This document shows, one piece after another, positions 1-8,226 of a stretch of DNA of 53,406 nucleotides; positions within the stretch are counted from its first letter, which is position 1; each line of letters begins with the position of its first letter. The position numbers and the translations under genes are program-made. The notes beneath the pieces are model-generated. The model made no database searches, had not been told where the DNA came from, and was given only the letters and a program-made list of their open reading frames with translations. The stretch lies in contig JBNKEI010000104.1 in NCBI GenBank assembly GCA_050288705.1, positions 1-53,406 on the forward strand, read 5' to 3'. Source of the stretch: JBNKEI01 sp050288705 (GTDB lineage Bacteria; Myxococcota; Myxococcia; Myxococcales; UBA5297).

Positions 1-1293
1 TTAGGAGATTATTGTAAATGCACAGAAGAAACCGAATGCGCCTGCACTCCTACAGACCTAGAGTCAAAGCCTGAGGAAACCGCGAAATGGATAAGTGACC
101 ATCTCTTCCAAGAACAACGGGTAAACCCAGCCCTGTCTTCTGATACAGAAGTAGTTTTTTGCCTGCAAGCTTCAGACGTTTGTAAGGATGAAACCGACGC
201 CATGGACGAGGACTGCGGCACCGCCCTTCAACAAATACCTGTCTGTGTTCGCGTTAGAAGTTATGCAGAAAAAGAGGTGGACGCCAATGTTCTGGTCGGC
301 GCTAACCAGGAATACAATCCTGCTAATATTTACATCCGCCCTAATCACCTGAGCGCTGATGTAAGTCTTACTGATATTGGAAACTCGTTCCGGGCATTTA
401 TGACTGCTGCACAACAGCAGATAGACAACTTCCCATCTTTAATCAAAGGAAAAATCACTGCTGACCTGAAAAAGGTATCCGAAAACGCAATTTCTTTGGC
501 ACTGGGAATTTCTGAAGCCATCGAAATAGATCTTTTTCCGGTAGGGCATGCAAAACATGTAGAGCTTCGCATTGCTGCTTCTCCTAACCTGCTCGTGCTT
601 GCGGCCGATGCAAATAAAAAGCAGATTGACTCCCATTTAGACTTAGGCTTTGTAGACCTTACCGTTCCTGCGGAAACCGTCCTACACAATGAAGAAGAAG
701 ACCTCGAAAAAAACGATTCGGTGTTGCCCATTGCGGGGACCTTCTTTGCGCATTTAGATAGCGCAAAAATCAGTGCCACTTTAATGGGGACGGATAACGT
801 TCACTCCATTTCCCTGCGTAATATCAGTTTGGGCAACCAAAGCAGCACTGTCCAGTATTCTAAAACAGAACTACGAACTACACTGAGCACAATTTTAAAA
901 GTTGACCTAAACCCATCGCTAAACCGTGCCCTTGACGCCATAGCAACCGAAACCGATCAGGGGCTGAAATTGCAGGTAACCCCTGGCCTGGAATTGATTA
1001 TCGATCACGATTTCACTTCCATTCAGAAGCACTTGGAAAATGCCAGTAAAATGGTGCTAAAAGCTATCACTCGAATTGAGCTCTCGGAAACAGGCACTGA
1101 AATCCTATTCTCGGAAGAAGATGAAGCGGTCAAAGTACTTTCTGGAAAGGTTAAATTAACCGCTTCGGGAATGGAGGGGTTAGACGACATAAATATTATG
1201 GCGAATAGCGGGCAATGCATCATGGAAAAATATGAAGCCCCCCCAGAAAACGAGCATCCGTTTGCTAACTTGATAGTCGGTCTTTGCCAATAG
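1..1293 (+). CDS. Uncharacterised protein, C-terminal part (5' end outside window)
   Basis: The reading frame is open from the first base of the window, so the apparent ATG at 202 is internal and the gene begins upstream; about 430 codons are visible. The first residues are rich in cysteine (Cys-Lys-Cys, Cys-Ala-Cys), with further Cys-x(n)-Cys pairs, which suggests a secreted or periplasmic disulfide-bonded protein. The rest alternates short beta-strand-like and helical stretches with no motif I recognise. The protein ends with a cysteine two residues before the stop. No function is assigned. The only same-strand neighbour is the AT-hook gene at 1665, which appears to have its own promoter. 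Confidence 0.75.
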   Translation, partial: LGDYCKCTEETECACTPTDLESKPEETAKWISDHLFQEQRVNPALSSDTEVVFCLQASDVCKDETDAMDEDCGTALQQIPVCVRVRSYAEKEVDANVLVGANQEYNPANIYIRPNHLSADVSLTDIGNSFRAFMTAAQQQIDNFPSLIKGKITADLKKVSENAISLALGISEAIEIDLFPVGHAKHVELRIAASPNLLVLAADANKKQIDSHLDLGFVDLTVPAETVLHNEEEDLEKNDSVLPIAGTFFAHLDSAKISATLMGTDNVHSISLRNISLGNQSSTVQYSKTELRTTLSTILKVDLNPSLNRALDAIATETDQGLKLQVTPGLELIIDHDFTSIQKHLENASKMVLKAITRIELSETGTEILFSEEDEAVKVLSGKVKLTASGMEGLDDINIMANSGQCIMEKYEAPPENEHPFANLIVGLCQ

Positions 1294-1312
1294 ATTCTTC
1301 GTTTCTTCTAGC

Positions 1313-1355
1313 AGTACCGCTCCCGTTGCGAGCATAATCAAACGGAAGCGGTACT
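1313..1355 (+). terminator. Hairpin after the first gene
   Basis: A 15-base inverted repeat (AGTACCGCTCCCGTT at 1313-1327 against its complement at 1341-1355, one mismatch) with a 13-base loop starts 20 bases after the stop codon. It has no T-tract on either side, so it may be a weak or factor-dependent terminator or an RNA 3' stabiliser. Confidence 0.4.
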
Positions 1356-1582
1356 CAGGAAAATTCCCACAAAAAATTTGAGATTCGCATACATTGTTGA
1401 CCTTTGACTAATTTAAAGCTCCCATAAGAACGACTCCACATTTGAACCAAGGGCTTTTTGCACTATGTGCCAATATGGAGGATTCAATCACATCGCCCAA
1501 AAATCCTTGTGTATAATCGTCCATCGAACACTGTATTCTAAGCCCATTAGCTTCCCAAAAGCATTACCATCACTAACTTCTC

Positions 1583-1610
1583 TTGACTTCTTCAATTTAC
1601 TTTTCATAAA
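1583..1610 (+). promoter_or_regulatory. Candidate sigma-70-type promoter for the AT-hook gene
   Basis: TTGACT at 1583-1588 is followed after 16 bases by CATAAA at 1605-1610, in an AT-rich stretch about 55 bases before the ATG at 1665. The rest of the 371-base gap between 1294 and 1664 shows only the hairpin at 1313-1355 and no convincing gene. This is a consensus match by eye only. Confidence 0.4.
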
Positions 1611-1664
1611 AAAGGGTTTTTGTTACCATAAACAATGTTTCAATTCTTTCCAAAGGAACTTCAA

Positions 1665-2057
1665 ATGCCAAACGTAGACCTTAACTCAGCCATTGCCAGC
1701 GTTGTTTCAGACGAAGTGGCTCGCGCACTGGCACCATATCAAAATGTTCTCGATCGTCTTTCGCGTATGGTTGGAATAGCACCGGCTCCCGTTTCCAAAC
1801 CAGCTTTACGCAAACGAGGACGTCCTCCTAAGGCGGTACCTACCCCTGGTCGCCGAGCTATGCGAGCAGCTGCAAATCACGATGGCGCCGGCGAATTCAG
1901 TAAATTCGCCGAAGGACAAATGGTGAAATATAAGCAGGGTAAAGGTACCTTTGATGCCAGAGTTATTGGCCTTAATCCTTCCCAGGGAACTGTATTGCTT
2001 CAACGAACCAGTGATGGAAAAAAAGTAGAACGCCTAGCCTCTCGAATCGAACCGTAG
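1665..2057 (+). CDS. Small AT-hook DNA-binding protein
   Basis: This 130-residue protein has three visible parts. An N-terminal helix-prone segment (about residues 1-40) could dimerise. A basic linker at about 47-65 holds an AT-hook core (Arg-Gly-Arg-Pro-Pro-Lys), the minor-groove-binding motif found in HMGA-like and myxobacterial architectural proteins. A C-terminal segment of about 45 residues (VKYKQGKGTFDARVIGL and on) resembles a small SH3/Tudor/KOW-like barrel. The ATG at 1665 is chosen because AAGGA lies at the right distance before it; an upstream ATG at 1635 would include this ribosome site in the coding sequence. It is monocistronic, with a promoter before and a strong terminator after. 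A role as an abundant nucleoid or regulatory protein is inference. Confidence 0.75.
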   Translation: MPNVDLNSAIASVVSDEVARALAPYQNVLDRLSRMVGIAPAPVSKPALRKRGRPPKAVPTPGRRAMRAAANHDGAGEFSKFAEGQMVKYKQGKGTFDARVIGLNPSQGTVLLQRTSDGKKVERLASRIEP

Positions 2058-2072
2058 TCCGTCATTATTAAG

Positions 2073-2106
2073 AACGGGTGGTTTTTACCTCACCACCCGT
2101 TTTTTT
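2073..2106 (+). terminator. Rho-independent terminator
   Basis: A perfect 10-bp stem (AACGGGTGGT at 2073-2082, ACCACCCGTT at 2092-2101) with a nine-base loop is followed by a run of T. It lies 15 bases after the stop codon of the AT-hook gene. A-rich bases on the other side are limited, so it mainly serves the plus strand. Confidence 0.92.
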
Positions 2107-2153
2107 GTTTTATTCCCTAACAACAAAATGACGTTTCTGACTGAAATAAGCAG

Positions 2154-3806
2154 CTAGAGCCTAAAACTTTCAAAACCAATACCAAGCTCGCTCATTACGC
2201 TTTCTGCTGCCCGAACTCCATGATCAAATGCTTCCTCAAAAAGAGGGATCCCCGAAAGATCGGTATGAGCAAAATGAAGTCGGTTTTGGGATTGCTTAGC
2301 ACGCTTTGGCCCAGCCCCCCATACAAAACCTGTCTCTGGACGAACCATCGCATGCCCCCATTTAAATATATCTAATGAGTCGATTCGTTCTTCCAAATCG
2401 AAATGGGCACGCGAGAGATCTGCTAATACGGCATCGGTCCATAGGTCCCAATTCGCTAAAAACAAACTTCTGCGCATAGCTCGAAAATCATTTCCGCAAA
2501 GCGGAAAATACCATGTCCATACAGTAGAGCCATGGTGCTTATCCATGGAAAAGGTGGCATCTACATAACCCAACGATTTACTATCGTACAGCACATTATC
2601 CCAACATAGTGGAAACCCCCGAGATTTGGGAACCTGCTTTAAAGAAATGTTCGCCACTACCCATGGAGTGTAACGAAAAGAAGACCAAGCACATTGGTCT
2701 TTTTGGTCTAAAGATTTCACTAAACGGCGAGCCACAAAAGCAGGCGCCGCGCAAATTACCTGCTTGGCATGATATTTAATGGCTTTTCCCGAAGTAAAAT
2801 CTATAGCACGCACTCGTACATTAGAAGAGTTTGCTTCATTTTCAATTTCGGTTGCCATAACGTTGGTTCGAATTCTATTCTGAAGAGCGTTTTGAAAATG
2901 AGCCACTACTCGTCCATTTCCTTCCGGCCAAGTCAAAAATTCCGCTGGCTTTTCCCCCTGCTCCTGTCTAGAAGCAAAATAGAAAAGCCCGGCCCATGCG
3001 GAAGTTTCTTCTAAATTCAATCCGTAATCATCCCGACAAGCATATTCCACCCACCACCGCAACCGCTTAGAACTCCATCCTTTGCGATCCATGTACTCAG
3101 CCATGGATAATGAGTCGAGCCTGGTTACTAATGGAGAGGAAGAGCAGTTTGCTATCGGTATGCAAAACGCTCGCTTACCCTGTGAATCTCGCCATTGCAC
3201 CCAATAACTGATGGTTTCCTGAAATTCTTGCCATTCTTGCAAATCTTTTTTGCTAGCCCCCACTATAGGGTAAAGACCTTCATACCAATATCCTTGAAAA
3301 AAAATCCTTTCTTGAGGTGCTCGACATAGAGCCGTTTCCGACCATACGATTCGGCCATTAGCAGTAATTTTTTCCACCACTCCTAGCTCGTCAAGCAACC
3401 TAACTAAAGCACGATTTTCTATAGTGGGAGTACAAATGTAGTGAGCTGCCCAAGGAAAAGAGCAAGTAGCATTAACTCCGTAGGCACTAGTTCCACCAAG
3501 CCTAGGCTCAAGCTCAAGTATTAAAAAATCATCAATACCTTCACGAATTAATCGCCAGCCTGCCGACAGTCCAGCAATGCCACCACCAACAATTATCACT
3601 TTCGCATGCTGTTCCTCTAACGAGCTCCCTACTGAGCTTACAACAGCGCCACGCAGCAATTCATGGCCTTCTCGTTCGCTGGTACCTAAAAGTCTGCCTC
3701 CGAAAGAACGTTTGTTTTTCTTTTTGGTGCAAGCCGCCCAGGCAAACGGACTACCCAAAACCGCGGTCAGAAATTCTCGCCGTGAAAATCCCAATTCTAG
3801 TTCCAC
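2154..3806 (-). CDS. Tat-exported FAD-dependent amine oxidase-like oxidoreductase
   Basis: 550 residues. The N-terminus has a twin-arginine motif (SRREFL, residues 8-13), a hydrophobic stretch and then Ala-Ala-Cys at 24-26, so it is probably exported folded by Tat and may be lipidated at Cys26. The Rossmann FAD-binding motif is at about 70-100 (GGGIAG, then an acidic residue ending the second strand, then LGGTS), as in flavin monoamine oxidases and phytoene desaturase-like enzymes. The GTG start overlaps the end of the upstream aminopropyltransferase gene by 10 bases, so the two are translationally linked. In this operon a polyamine or aminopropylated product is the natural candidate substrate, but that is inference. 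It is the last gene of the operon. Confidence 0.85.
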   Translation of the reverse strand: MELELGFSRREFLTAVLGSPFAWAACTKKKNKRSFGGRLLGTSEREGHELLRGAVVSSVGSSLEEQHAKVIIVGGGIAGLSAGWRLIREGIDDFLILELEPRLGGTSAYGVNATCSFPWAAHYICTPTIENRALVRLLDELGVVEKITANGRIVWSETALCRAPQERIFFQGYWYEGLYPIVGASKKDLQEWQEFQETISYWVQWRDSQGKRAFCIPIANCSSSPLVTRLDSLSMAEYMDRKGWSSKRLRWWVEYACRDDYGLNLEETSAWAGLFYFASRQEQGEKPAEFLTWPEGNGRVVAHFQNALQNRIRTNVMATEIENEANSSNVRVRAIDFTSGKAIKYHAKQVICAAPAFVARRLVKSLDQKDQCAWSSFRYTPWVVANISLKQVPKSRGFPLCWDNVLYDSKSLGYVDATFSMDKHHGSTVWTWYFPLCGNDFRAMRRSLFLANWDLWTDAVLADLSRAHFDLEERIDSLDIFKWGHAMVRPETGFVWGAGPKRAKQSQNRLHFAHTDLSGIPLFEEAFDHGVRAAESVMSELGIGFESFRL

Positions 3807-5329
3807 CTACGCCAATCCGATTCATGATAATGCACCAGAATCTGGTTATTAAGACGATTAACTTCTATAGGCAAGGACCCCATGTCTTTCGGAAGTACAA
3901 AAAGCTGAGGAACAAGCTCGTTAGTAAGAAAACGTAGTTGCGATATTGGAGTTGCTAAGGACGCAGGAACTTCAAAATGCTGTTTTTTTGCCAGCACAAA
4001 ACCCCATTCGCCAAAAGAAGGAACTGCTACATGATATGGTCGAATAAAAAACCCACTTGCTTCAATCGTCCGTGCAATACACCAGTAAGAAGCTCGTGCC
4101 ATCAGCGGAGAAGTACTTTGCACAGCCATGGGAGCCCCTGGTGACAAGATTTTATAAATCATGCGATAGAATTGAGTGGTATATAGCTTTCCTAAAGAAA
4201 AATTATTGGGGTCAGGAAAATCAATTATAACTACATCAAACAGACCGTGAACTGATTGAGCCCTCCTTGATTGCACTTCCGACTGCACCCAAAAATAAGC
4301 ATCCTCGTTAACCACCCGAACCTTTGGCGAAAAATAAGCATTTTTATTCAAAGCGCGCATCAGAGGATTTTCCCGTGCGGTTTCTACCATTTCAGGGTCT
4401 AAATCAACTAGAACAATTTTTTCTAACCCCGGGTATTTCAGCAACTCGCGTAATGCCAAGCCATCACCACCTCCCAATACCAACGCCTTTTTGGCGGTTG
4501 GATTTAGGGCCATGGCGGGATGCACCAATGCTTCATGATAACGGTATTCATCGGCGGACGAGAATTGAAGAGAACCGTTGAGAAAAAGCTGAAAACTACC
4601 TCGACCACGCGTGATTACAATTCGTTGATAGCGGGTTTGGCTAGCAAAGACAATCTCGTCAGCATACATTCCGTCTTCTGCCAAAGAAGTTAATTCATTT
4701 GCACCTACGAATGCCCCTAACATAATGGCAATAACCACCAAAGCTTGAACACGCAGCCAAGTGGTTTTTTTCAAAATTGATTTCAATAGACTTGTACTGA
4801 TCAAGCCTACCAATGCATTAAGCAAGCCAAACAACACCCCTGTGCGCACCAATCCCATTTTTGGAACTAATAGAATAGGAAACAACAATGATGCTACCAG
4901 TGCTCCTATATAGTCAAAAGTAAGGACTCTAGCAATCAGATCTTTGAACTCATAATGATCTTTTAAAATTCGCAACAGCAGGGGTATTTCTAACCCCACC
5001 AGCACTCCGATTGTACCCACAAATGGGTAAAGCACCATTCGAAAAGCCGAGAAATACGCGAAAGACAAAAACAATATTGGAGCTGAAAGGCCGCCAACCA
5101 ATGCCACTAAGAGCTCTACTTCTACAAACCGGCGAGCTATGTTCTTGTCAATATATTTGGATAAGAATGACCCTAGCCCCATTGAAGAAAGGTAAGCGCC
5201 GATAATAGTAGAGAATTGAGTGATGGAATCACCCAAAAGATAGCTAGCTAGGGTTCCTGCGAGCAATTCATACACTAACCCGCAAGTAGCAATAACCAAA
5301 ACTGTAGCCAACAATAAAGGCGAGGTCAC
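3797..5329 (-). CDS. Membrane-anchored aminopropyltransferase (spermidine synthase-like)
   Basis: 510 residues in two parts. Residues 1 to about 215 contain roughly seven hydrophobic membrane segments. Residues from about 230 form a spermidine synthase-type methyltransferase fold: the YQRI / LNGSLQFS beta-strand region, the dcAdoMet-binding GGGDG loop, an acidic strand end (VLVDLDPE), and the catalytic-region motif IIDFPDP. Soluble SpeE enzymes are about 280-300 residues, so the membrane half is an added module. The family transfers aminopropyl groups from decarboxylated AdoMet to amines. The start is a GTG at 5329, 24 bases after the DUF350 gene. The AdoMet decarboxylase in the same operon would supply the donor. 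The acceptor is unknown and could be membrane-associated. Confidence 0.88.
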   Translation of the reverse strand: MTSPLLLATVLVIATCGLVYELLAGTLASYLLGDSITQFSTIIGAYLSSMGLGSFLSKYIDKNIARRFVEVELLVALVGGLSAPILFLSFAYFSAFRMVLYPFVGTIGVLVGLEIPLLLRILKDHYEFKDLIARVLTFDYIGALVASLLFPILLVPKMGLVRTGVLFGLLNALVGLISTSLLKSILKKTTWLRVQALVVIAIMLGAFVGANELTSLAEDGMYADEIVFASQTRYQRIVITRGRGSFQLFLNGSLQFSSADEYRYHEALVHPAMALNPTAKKALVLGGGDGLALRELLKYPGLEKIVLVDLDPEMVETARENPLMRALNKNAYFSPKVRVVNEDAYFWVQSEVQSRRAQSVHGLFDVVIIDFPDPNNFSLGKLYTTQFYRMIYKILSPGAPMAVQSTSPLMARASYWCIARTIEASGFFIRPYHVAVPSFGEWGFVLAKKQHFEVPASLATPISQLRFLTNELVPQLFVLPKDMGSLPIEVNRLNNQILVHYHESDWRRWN

Positions 5330-5353
5330 TATTCGGTCACTTGTCTTCTTTGC

Positions 5354-5566
5354 CTAATGAATTGCCGAGGCTACGATGATAGAAAGGCCCAAAATCACCG
5401 ACCCCAAAACGATACCCAAAGACGTATTTTGGTCGACTTCAATCTCTTTTCGTACTGAGAAAGGTAATATTTTGCAAATCACAAAAAACGCTAAACCAAA
5501 AACCAGCACCCCTAAGAACGAAAAAACCACCGACTGCAAAATCAATTCGAGAATGTTCTTGCTCAT
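5354..5566 (-). CDS. DUF350 family small membrane protein
   Basis: 70 residues with two hydrophobic membrane segments (about 9-33 and 48-69) separated by a short polar loop. It matches the single-unit form of the DUF350 (YjfL-type) family in size, the GLAFF region and the ILGLSIIVASAI end. Its ATG is preceded by GGAGG at a good distance. That ribosome site lies within the last codons of the 59-aa gene, which stops three bases earlier, so the two are tightly coupled. DUF350 proteins recur beside AdoMet decarboxylase, aminopropyltransferase and DUF4178 genes. Their biochemical role is not established. Confidence 0.8.
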   Translation of the reverse strand: MSKNILELILQSVVFSFLGVLVFGLAFFVICKILPFSVRKEIEVDQNTSLGIVLGSVILGLSIIVASAIH

Positions 5567-5569
5567 CGA

Positions 5570-5749
5570 TTACTTTCCTCCGCGAATTCCAGTATGCCAA
5601 AAATGAAACGAACGGTACCCTCCCGGCGCTTGGCGAACGCTAGTGGGCACTTCTTTTTTCGCTGAAGAGCCGAATTCCCACCCCAATAAACCAGCCGAGG
5701 CATACAGTCCCAACGACCCTATGGCTATTGTTGTGTACAGCCAACTCAT
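5570..5749 (-). CDS. 59-residue single-pass membrane microprotein
   Basis: This ORF is read directly from the sequence. ATG at 5749 is preceded by GGAGAG with eight bases of spacing, and TAA lies at 5570-5572. It fits exactly between the DUF4178 gene (25 bases away) and the DUF350 gene (three bases away). Residues 3-24 form a membrane segment (begins WLYTTIAIGSLG). A cytosolic or periplasmic tail follows, with a short charged stretch (SSAKKEV) and a distinctive aromatic/glycine end (PGGYRSFHFWHTGIRGGK). The position, ribosome site and lack of any other use for this gap argue that it is translated. I do not recognise the family. It is likely a structural or accessory part of the membrane complex encoded here. 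Confidence 0.72.
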   Translation of the reverse strand: MSWLYTTIAIGSLGLYASAGLLGWEFGSSAKKEVPTSVRQAPGGYRSFHFWHTGIRGGK

Positions 5750-5774
5750 TTTCTAGCTCTCCAAGCAGTTATTT

Positions 5775-7775
5775 TCATGCATTGCTCTCATTCCACCGTG
5801 CCTTTTCAAAAGCATACATCCGCAACATTAAAACAAAAGGGAAGCCAAGAATTGGTAAAAGTACCAAGAAAAAATGTAAAAACCGAGAAACTCCACTCTT
5901 TAGCTCCACCGAAAATTTTGGAGGCGGATATTTCGGGTTCCACCCAAGCTCCATTCGCATTACATACTCGCCGTCATCCATGCTTGACAGATAGGTAGTA
6001 GCATTTCTATCTCCCTCGCTCCATGATTCTCCATCAGAAATCCCAGAGTAATAGGAACTCTCCAGAAAAAACTCGCGATATTCTTGAGTCGCCTGGTTAA
6101 TAACTGCGCCTCCCAAGAAAGCCCAGCTATTGGACACATTTGAAGTAAGCTGAATACGAAGATTGCGTCGAGCTTGGGGAATACGAAAAGGTTTCGAAAA
6201 ATAAACTCGTCCTGCCCAAGGTTGCTGGGGAGTAGGAAAATGTAATTCATCAACTCGGCTTGGACTTGCATTTCCAACATTTTTGCCCGCTAACACCACT
6301 CGGTTTTGGTCGTTAATGTCTTCCGGAACAATAGTTTGCTGGAAAACAACTGTTCCCCCTCTAATTGAAAAAAATAGAAACAGTATAAAGGCTATTGCAG
6401 TAAACACCACCGCCCACTTCTGGGCGCTAGATAACGAAGAGCGATGGGGGTTGGGTTGCATAGCCCCCACTCCCATCGGAGAAGGCAAATCTCTTCGTCC
6501 AGTCCCTGCAAATGCTGCTTGCACTTCTTGAGGGGTCAAATAGATGGCATGAGACCAACTGACCTCCTCTTGGTTGCTCTCTTTTGATAATCCTTCCGGG
6601 GGAGAAATATAATCAACAGCCTGTACTTGCTCCCCTTGATAAACTTCCCAGTAAAATTCTCCATATACCCGCGTAACCGTAGCGAAATTTGCCGAAAACT
6701 TTTTGTATAGCTTATTTCGATAAGTTACCAATTGAAAAGCTTCTTCAATTTCTCCGGCAGCTACTGGCTGGACAAAAGACCAATGCTGTTCAGAACAAAC
6801 CAAGAACCGAAAAGATGAGTCTTTTTCGTTATACAATAAGAATTCTTCCCAAGTGTACTGCTCCCCTTCGACTGTGCAAGCTCGCTCCATCCACCCTATA
6901 AGTAAATACTCTTTTCCAAAAAACTTGGGCTTACTACCCATTACAAACGGTAAGCGCACTGGTTCTAAGTGCGCCAAATGTTTAAGAACGCCTTGTTGAG
7001 TATCCAATAGGGAGTTGCAATGCGGACAGGTTACTCGCAAAGTATGGTCAGGAGCTTTTAGCTCCAACGGGCCATTACAAGTAGGACAAATTAGTTTTTC
7101 AGTTTTAATTTTTTGTTGAGAAGGTGGCGCAGCCAAATTTTGCGGCAACAGATGAAGTTCTTCTAAGGTTACTTCTTTTCCCAAGAAAAGCTCCGGGTCT
7201 TCTCTGCCTGATTCCCCATAATCCAGGGTGGCAAACCGATTGCCCCGGCCAGTAAGGTCGGCAGTTCCTACCGAATCCCCAACCTTAAATATCTCAGGCA
7301 ATTCGCCGCTTGCAGCCAGGTAGCGCGCTTGTTTCAGATCAGTCACCACAAAGGCGCCAATGCCACCAAGGGCTAGACTTTTGCCTGGTCGCAAAGCGGA
7401 TAAGGGTGGTACTGGCCGAGGCTGAACTCGAAAGCTAATATAATAGCGCCCTTGTGTCTCCGCTATCCAACCCCAGCGACCGTCATTAAAACTAACGTAC
7501 CACTCGTCCCAAACTCCTTGTTTCCACTGATATTGCAAGCGGCCCACTAGCCGAAACGCAGTACCTTCCCATTTTCCTTCCAATTGCAAAGTTAAGCGGG
7601 CCCCGGTTGTCGCCAAGTCCGCCATTTTTCCCAAGTTTTCCAGCCCACGGTCACCACGCGCTACCGCAAATTGGCAATGCTGGCAAACAATGACCCGAGA
7701 CGTGCCAATTTTAAATTCTAGTGGCGCTCCACATCCGGTGCATTGCCCTACCTTCGCGTTAAACGCAGTGTTCAT
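5775..7775 (-). CDS. DUF4178 protein with two zinc ribbons and membrane segments
   Basis: 666 residues from the ATG at 7775, which overlaps the stop of the AdoMet decarboxylase gene (ATGA) and has GGGGAG upstream; a longer frame starting at 7892 would overlap speD by about 120 bases and is unlikely. An N-terminal zinc ribbon (CTGC...CQHC) is followed by one DUF4178-like beta-rich domain (WKQGVWDEWYVSF, GRWGWIAE). A second ribbon (CPTC...CPHC) and a second such domain (YTWEEFLLYNEKDSSFRFL, EYTW-type strands) follow. A membrane segment lies near residues 445-465, then a beta-rich extracytoplasmic domain, and a second membrane segment lies close to the C-terminus. The layout suggests a membrane-spanning scaffold or sensor. 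The function of DUF4178 is unknown. Confidence 0.85.
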   Translation of the reverse strand: MNTAFNAKVGQCTGCGAPLEFKIGTSRVIVCQHCQFAVARGDRGLENLGKMADLATTGARLTLQLEGKWEGTAFRLVGRLQYQWKQGVWDEWYVSFNDGRWGWIAETQGRYYISFRVQPRPVPPLSALRPGKSLALGGIGAFVVTDLKQARYLAASGELPEIFKVGDSVGTADLTGRGNRFATLDYGESGREDPELFLGKEVTLEELHLLPQNLAAPPSQQKIKTEKLICPTCNGPLELKAPDHTLRVTCPHCNSLLDTQQGVLKHLAHLEPVRLPFVMGSKPKFFGKEYLLIGWMERACTVEGEQYTWEEFLLYNEKDSSFRFLVCSEQHWSFVQPVAAGEIEEAFQLVTYRNKLYKKFSANFATVTRVYGEFYWEVYQGEQVQAVDYISPPEGLSKESNQEEVSWSHAIYLTPQEVQAAFAGTGRRDLPSPMGVGAMQPNPHRSSLSSAQKWAVVFTAIAFILFLFFSIRGGTVVFQQTIVPEDINDQNRVVLAGKNVGNASPSRVDELHFPTPQQPWAGRVYFSKPFRIPQARRNLRIQLTSNVSNSWAFLGGAVINQATQEYREFFLESSYYSGISDGESWSEGDRNATTYLSSMDDGEYVMRMELGWNPKYPPPKFSVELKSGVSRFLHFFLVLLPILGFPFVLMLRMYAFEKARWNESNA

Positions 7776-8158
7776 GGAGCTATTCTCCCCACCAAGGACC
7801 CAGGTCGGGCAATTTCCAATACCTCTACTTGCTGCGCACCTAGCTTTTCTTCTAAGCGCTCTTTCCATGGCCAAAGCGGACGCGGCCGACAACAGTATAA
7901 GTTGAGCGCGCAGTAGCCAATTTCTGGATAAGTATGGCAGGTCAAGTGCGACTCGCTGAGAAGAAGCAGCCCGGTTACGCCCCCTGGAGGCGGAAATACA
8001 TGAAACTGCGCTTCGCCTACCGGGTTCAAAAACAACTCACCAACCAATTGCTGAAAAAGATCGGCCAATACTTGTCTGCTTTGTAGAAGCTGTGCCGAAC
8101 AGGCATAGGCATCGACAACCCACTCCCTTCCTTGTTCCAATGCAAATGGGGGCAACAT
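7772..8158 (-). CDS. speD: S-adenosylmethionine decarboxylase proenzyme (SpeD/SpeH type)
   Basis: 128 residues, the normal length of the short bacterial/archaeal class. The self-cleavage site is clear: LLSESHLTCHTYPE, with cleavage expected between Glu69 and Ser70, Ser70 becoming the pyruvoyl group. By alignment to the Thermotoga-type enzyme, His75 and Cys90 occupy the positions of the processing histidine and the catalytic cysteine. The product, decarboxylated AdoMet, is the aminopropyl donor for the transferase encoded three genes downstream. It is the first gene of the operon. hslO ends 68 bases upstream on the same strand, so co-transcription with hslO is possible. No ornithine or arginine decarboxylase gene is nearby, so the amine acceptor must come from elsewhere. 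Confidence 0.93.
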   Translation of the reverse strand: MLPPFALEQGREWVVDAYACSAQLLQSRQVLADLFQQLVGELFLNPVGEAQFHVFPPPGGVTGLLLLSESHLTCHTYPEIGYCALNLYCCRPRPLWPWKERLEEKLGAQQVEVLEIARPGSLVGRIAP

Positions 8159-8226
8159 TACACGCAGCCTAGCAGAACAGGCCGCATGGTTTCTAGATGC
8201 TTATTGCTCAATTCTTTTTCCAAAAC

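Noticed and set aside
345..779. Long minus-strand frame inside the first gene.
   Set aside because: It lies in the shadow of a gene with clear coding character on the other strand and has no ribosome site.
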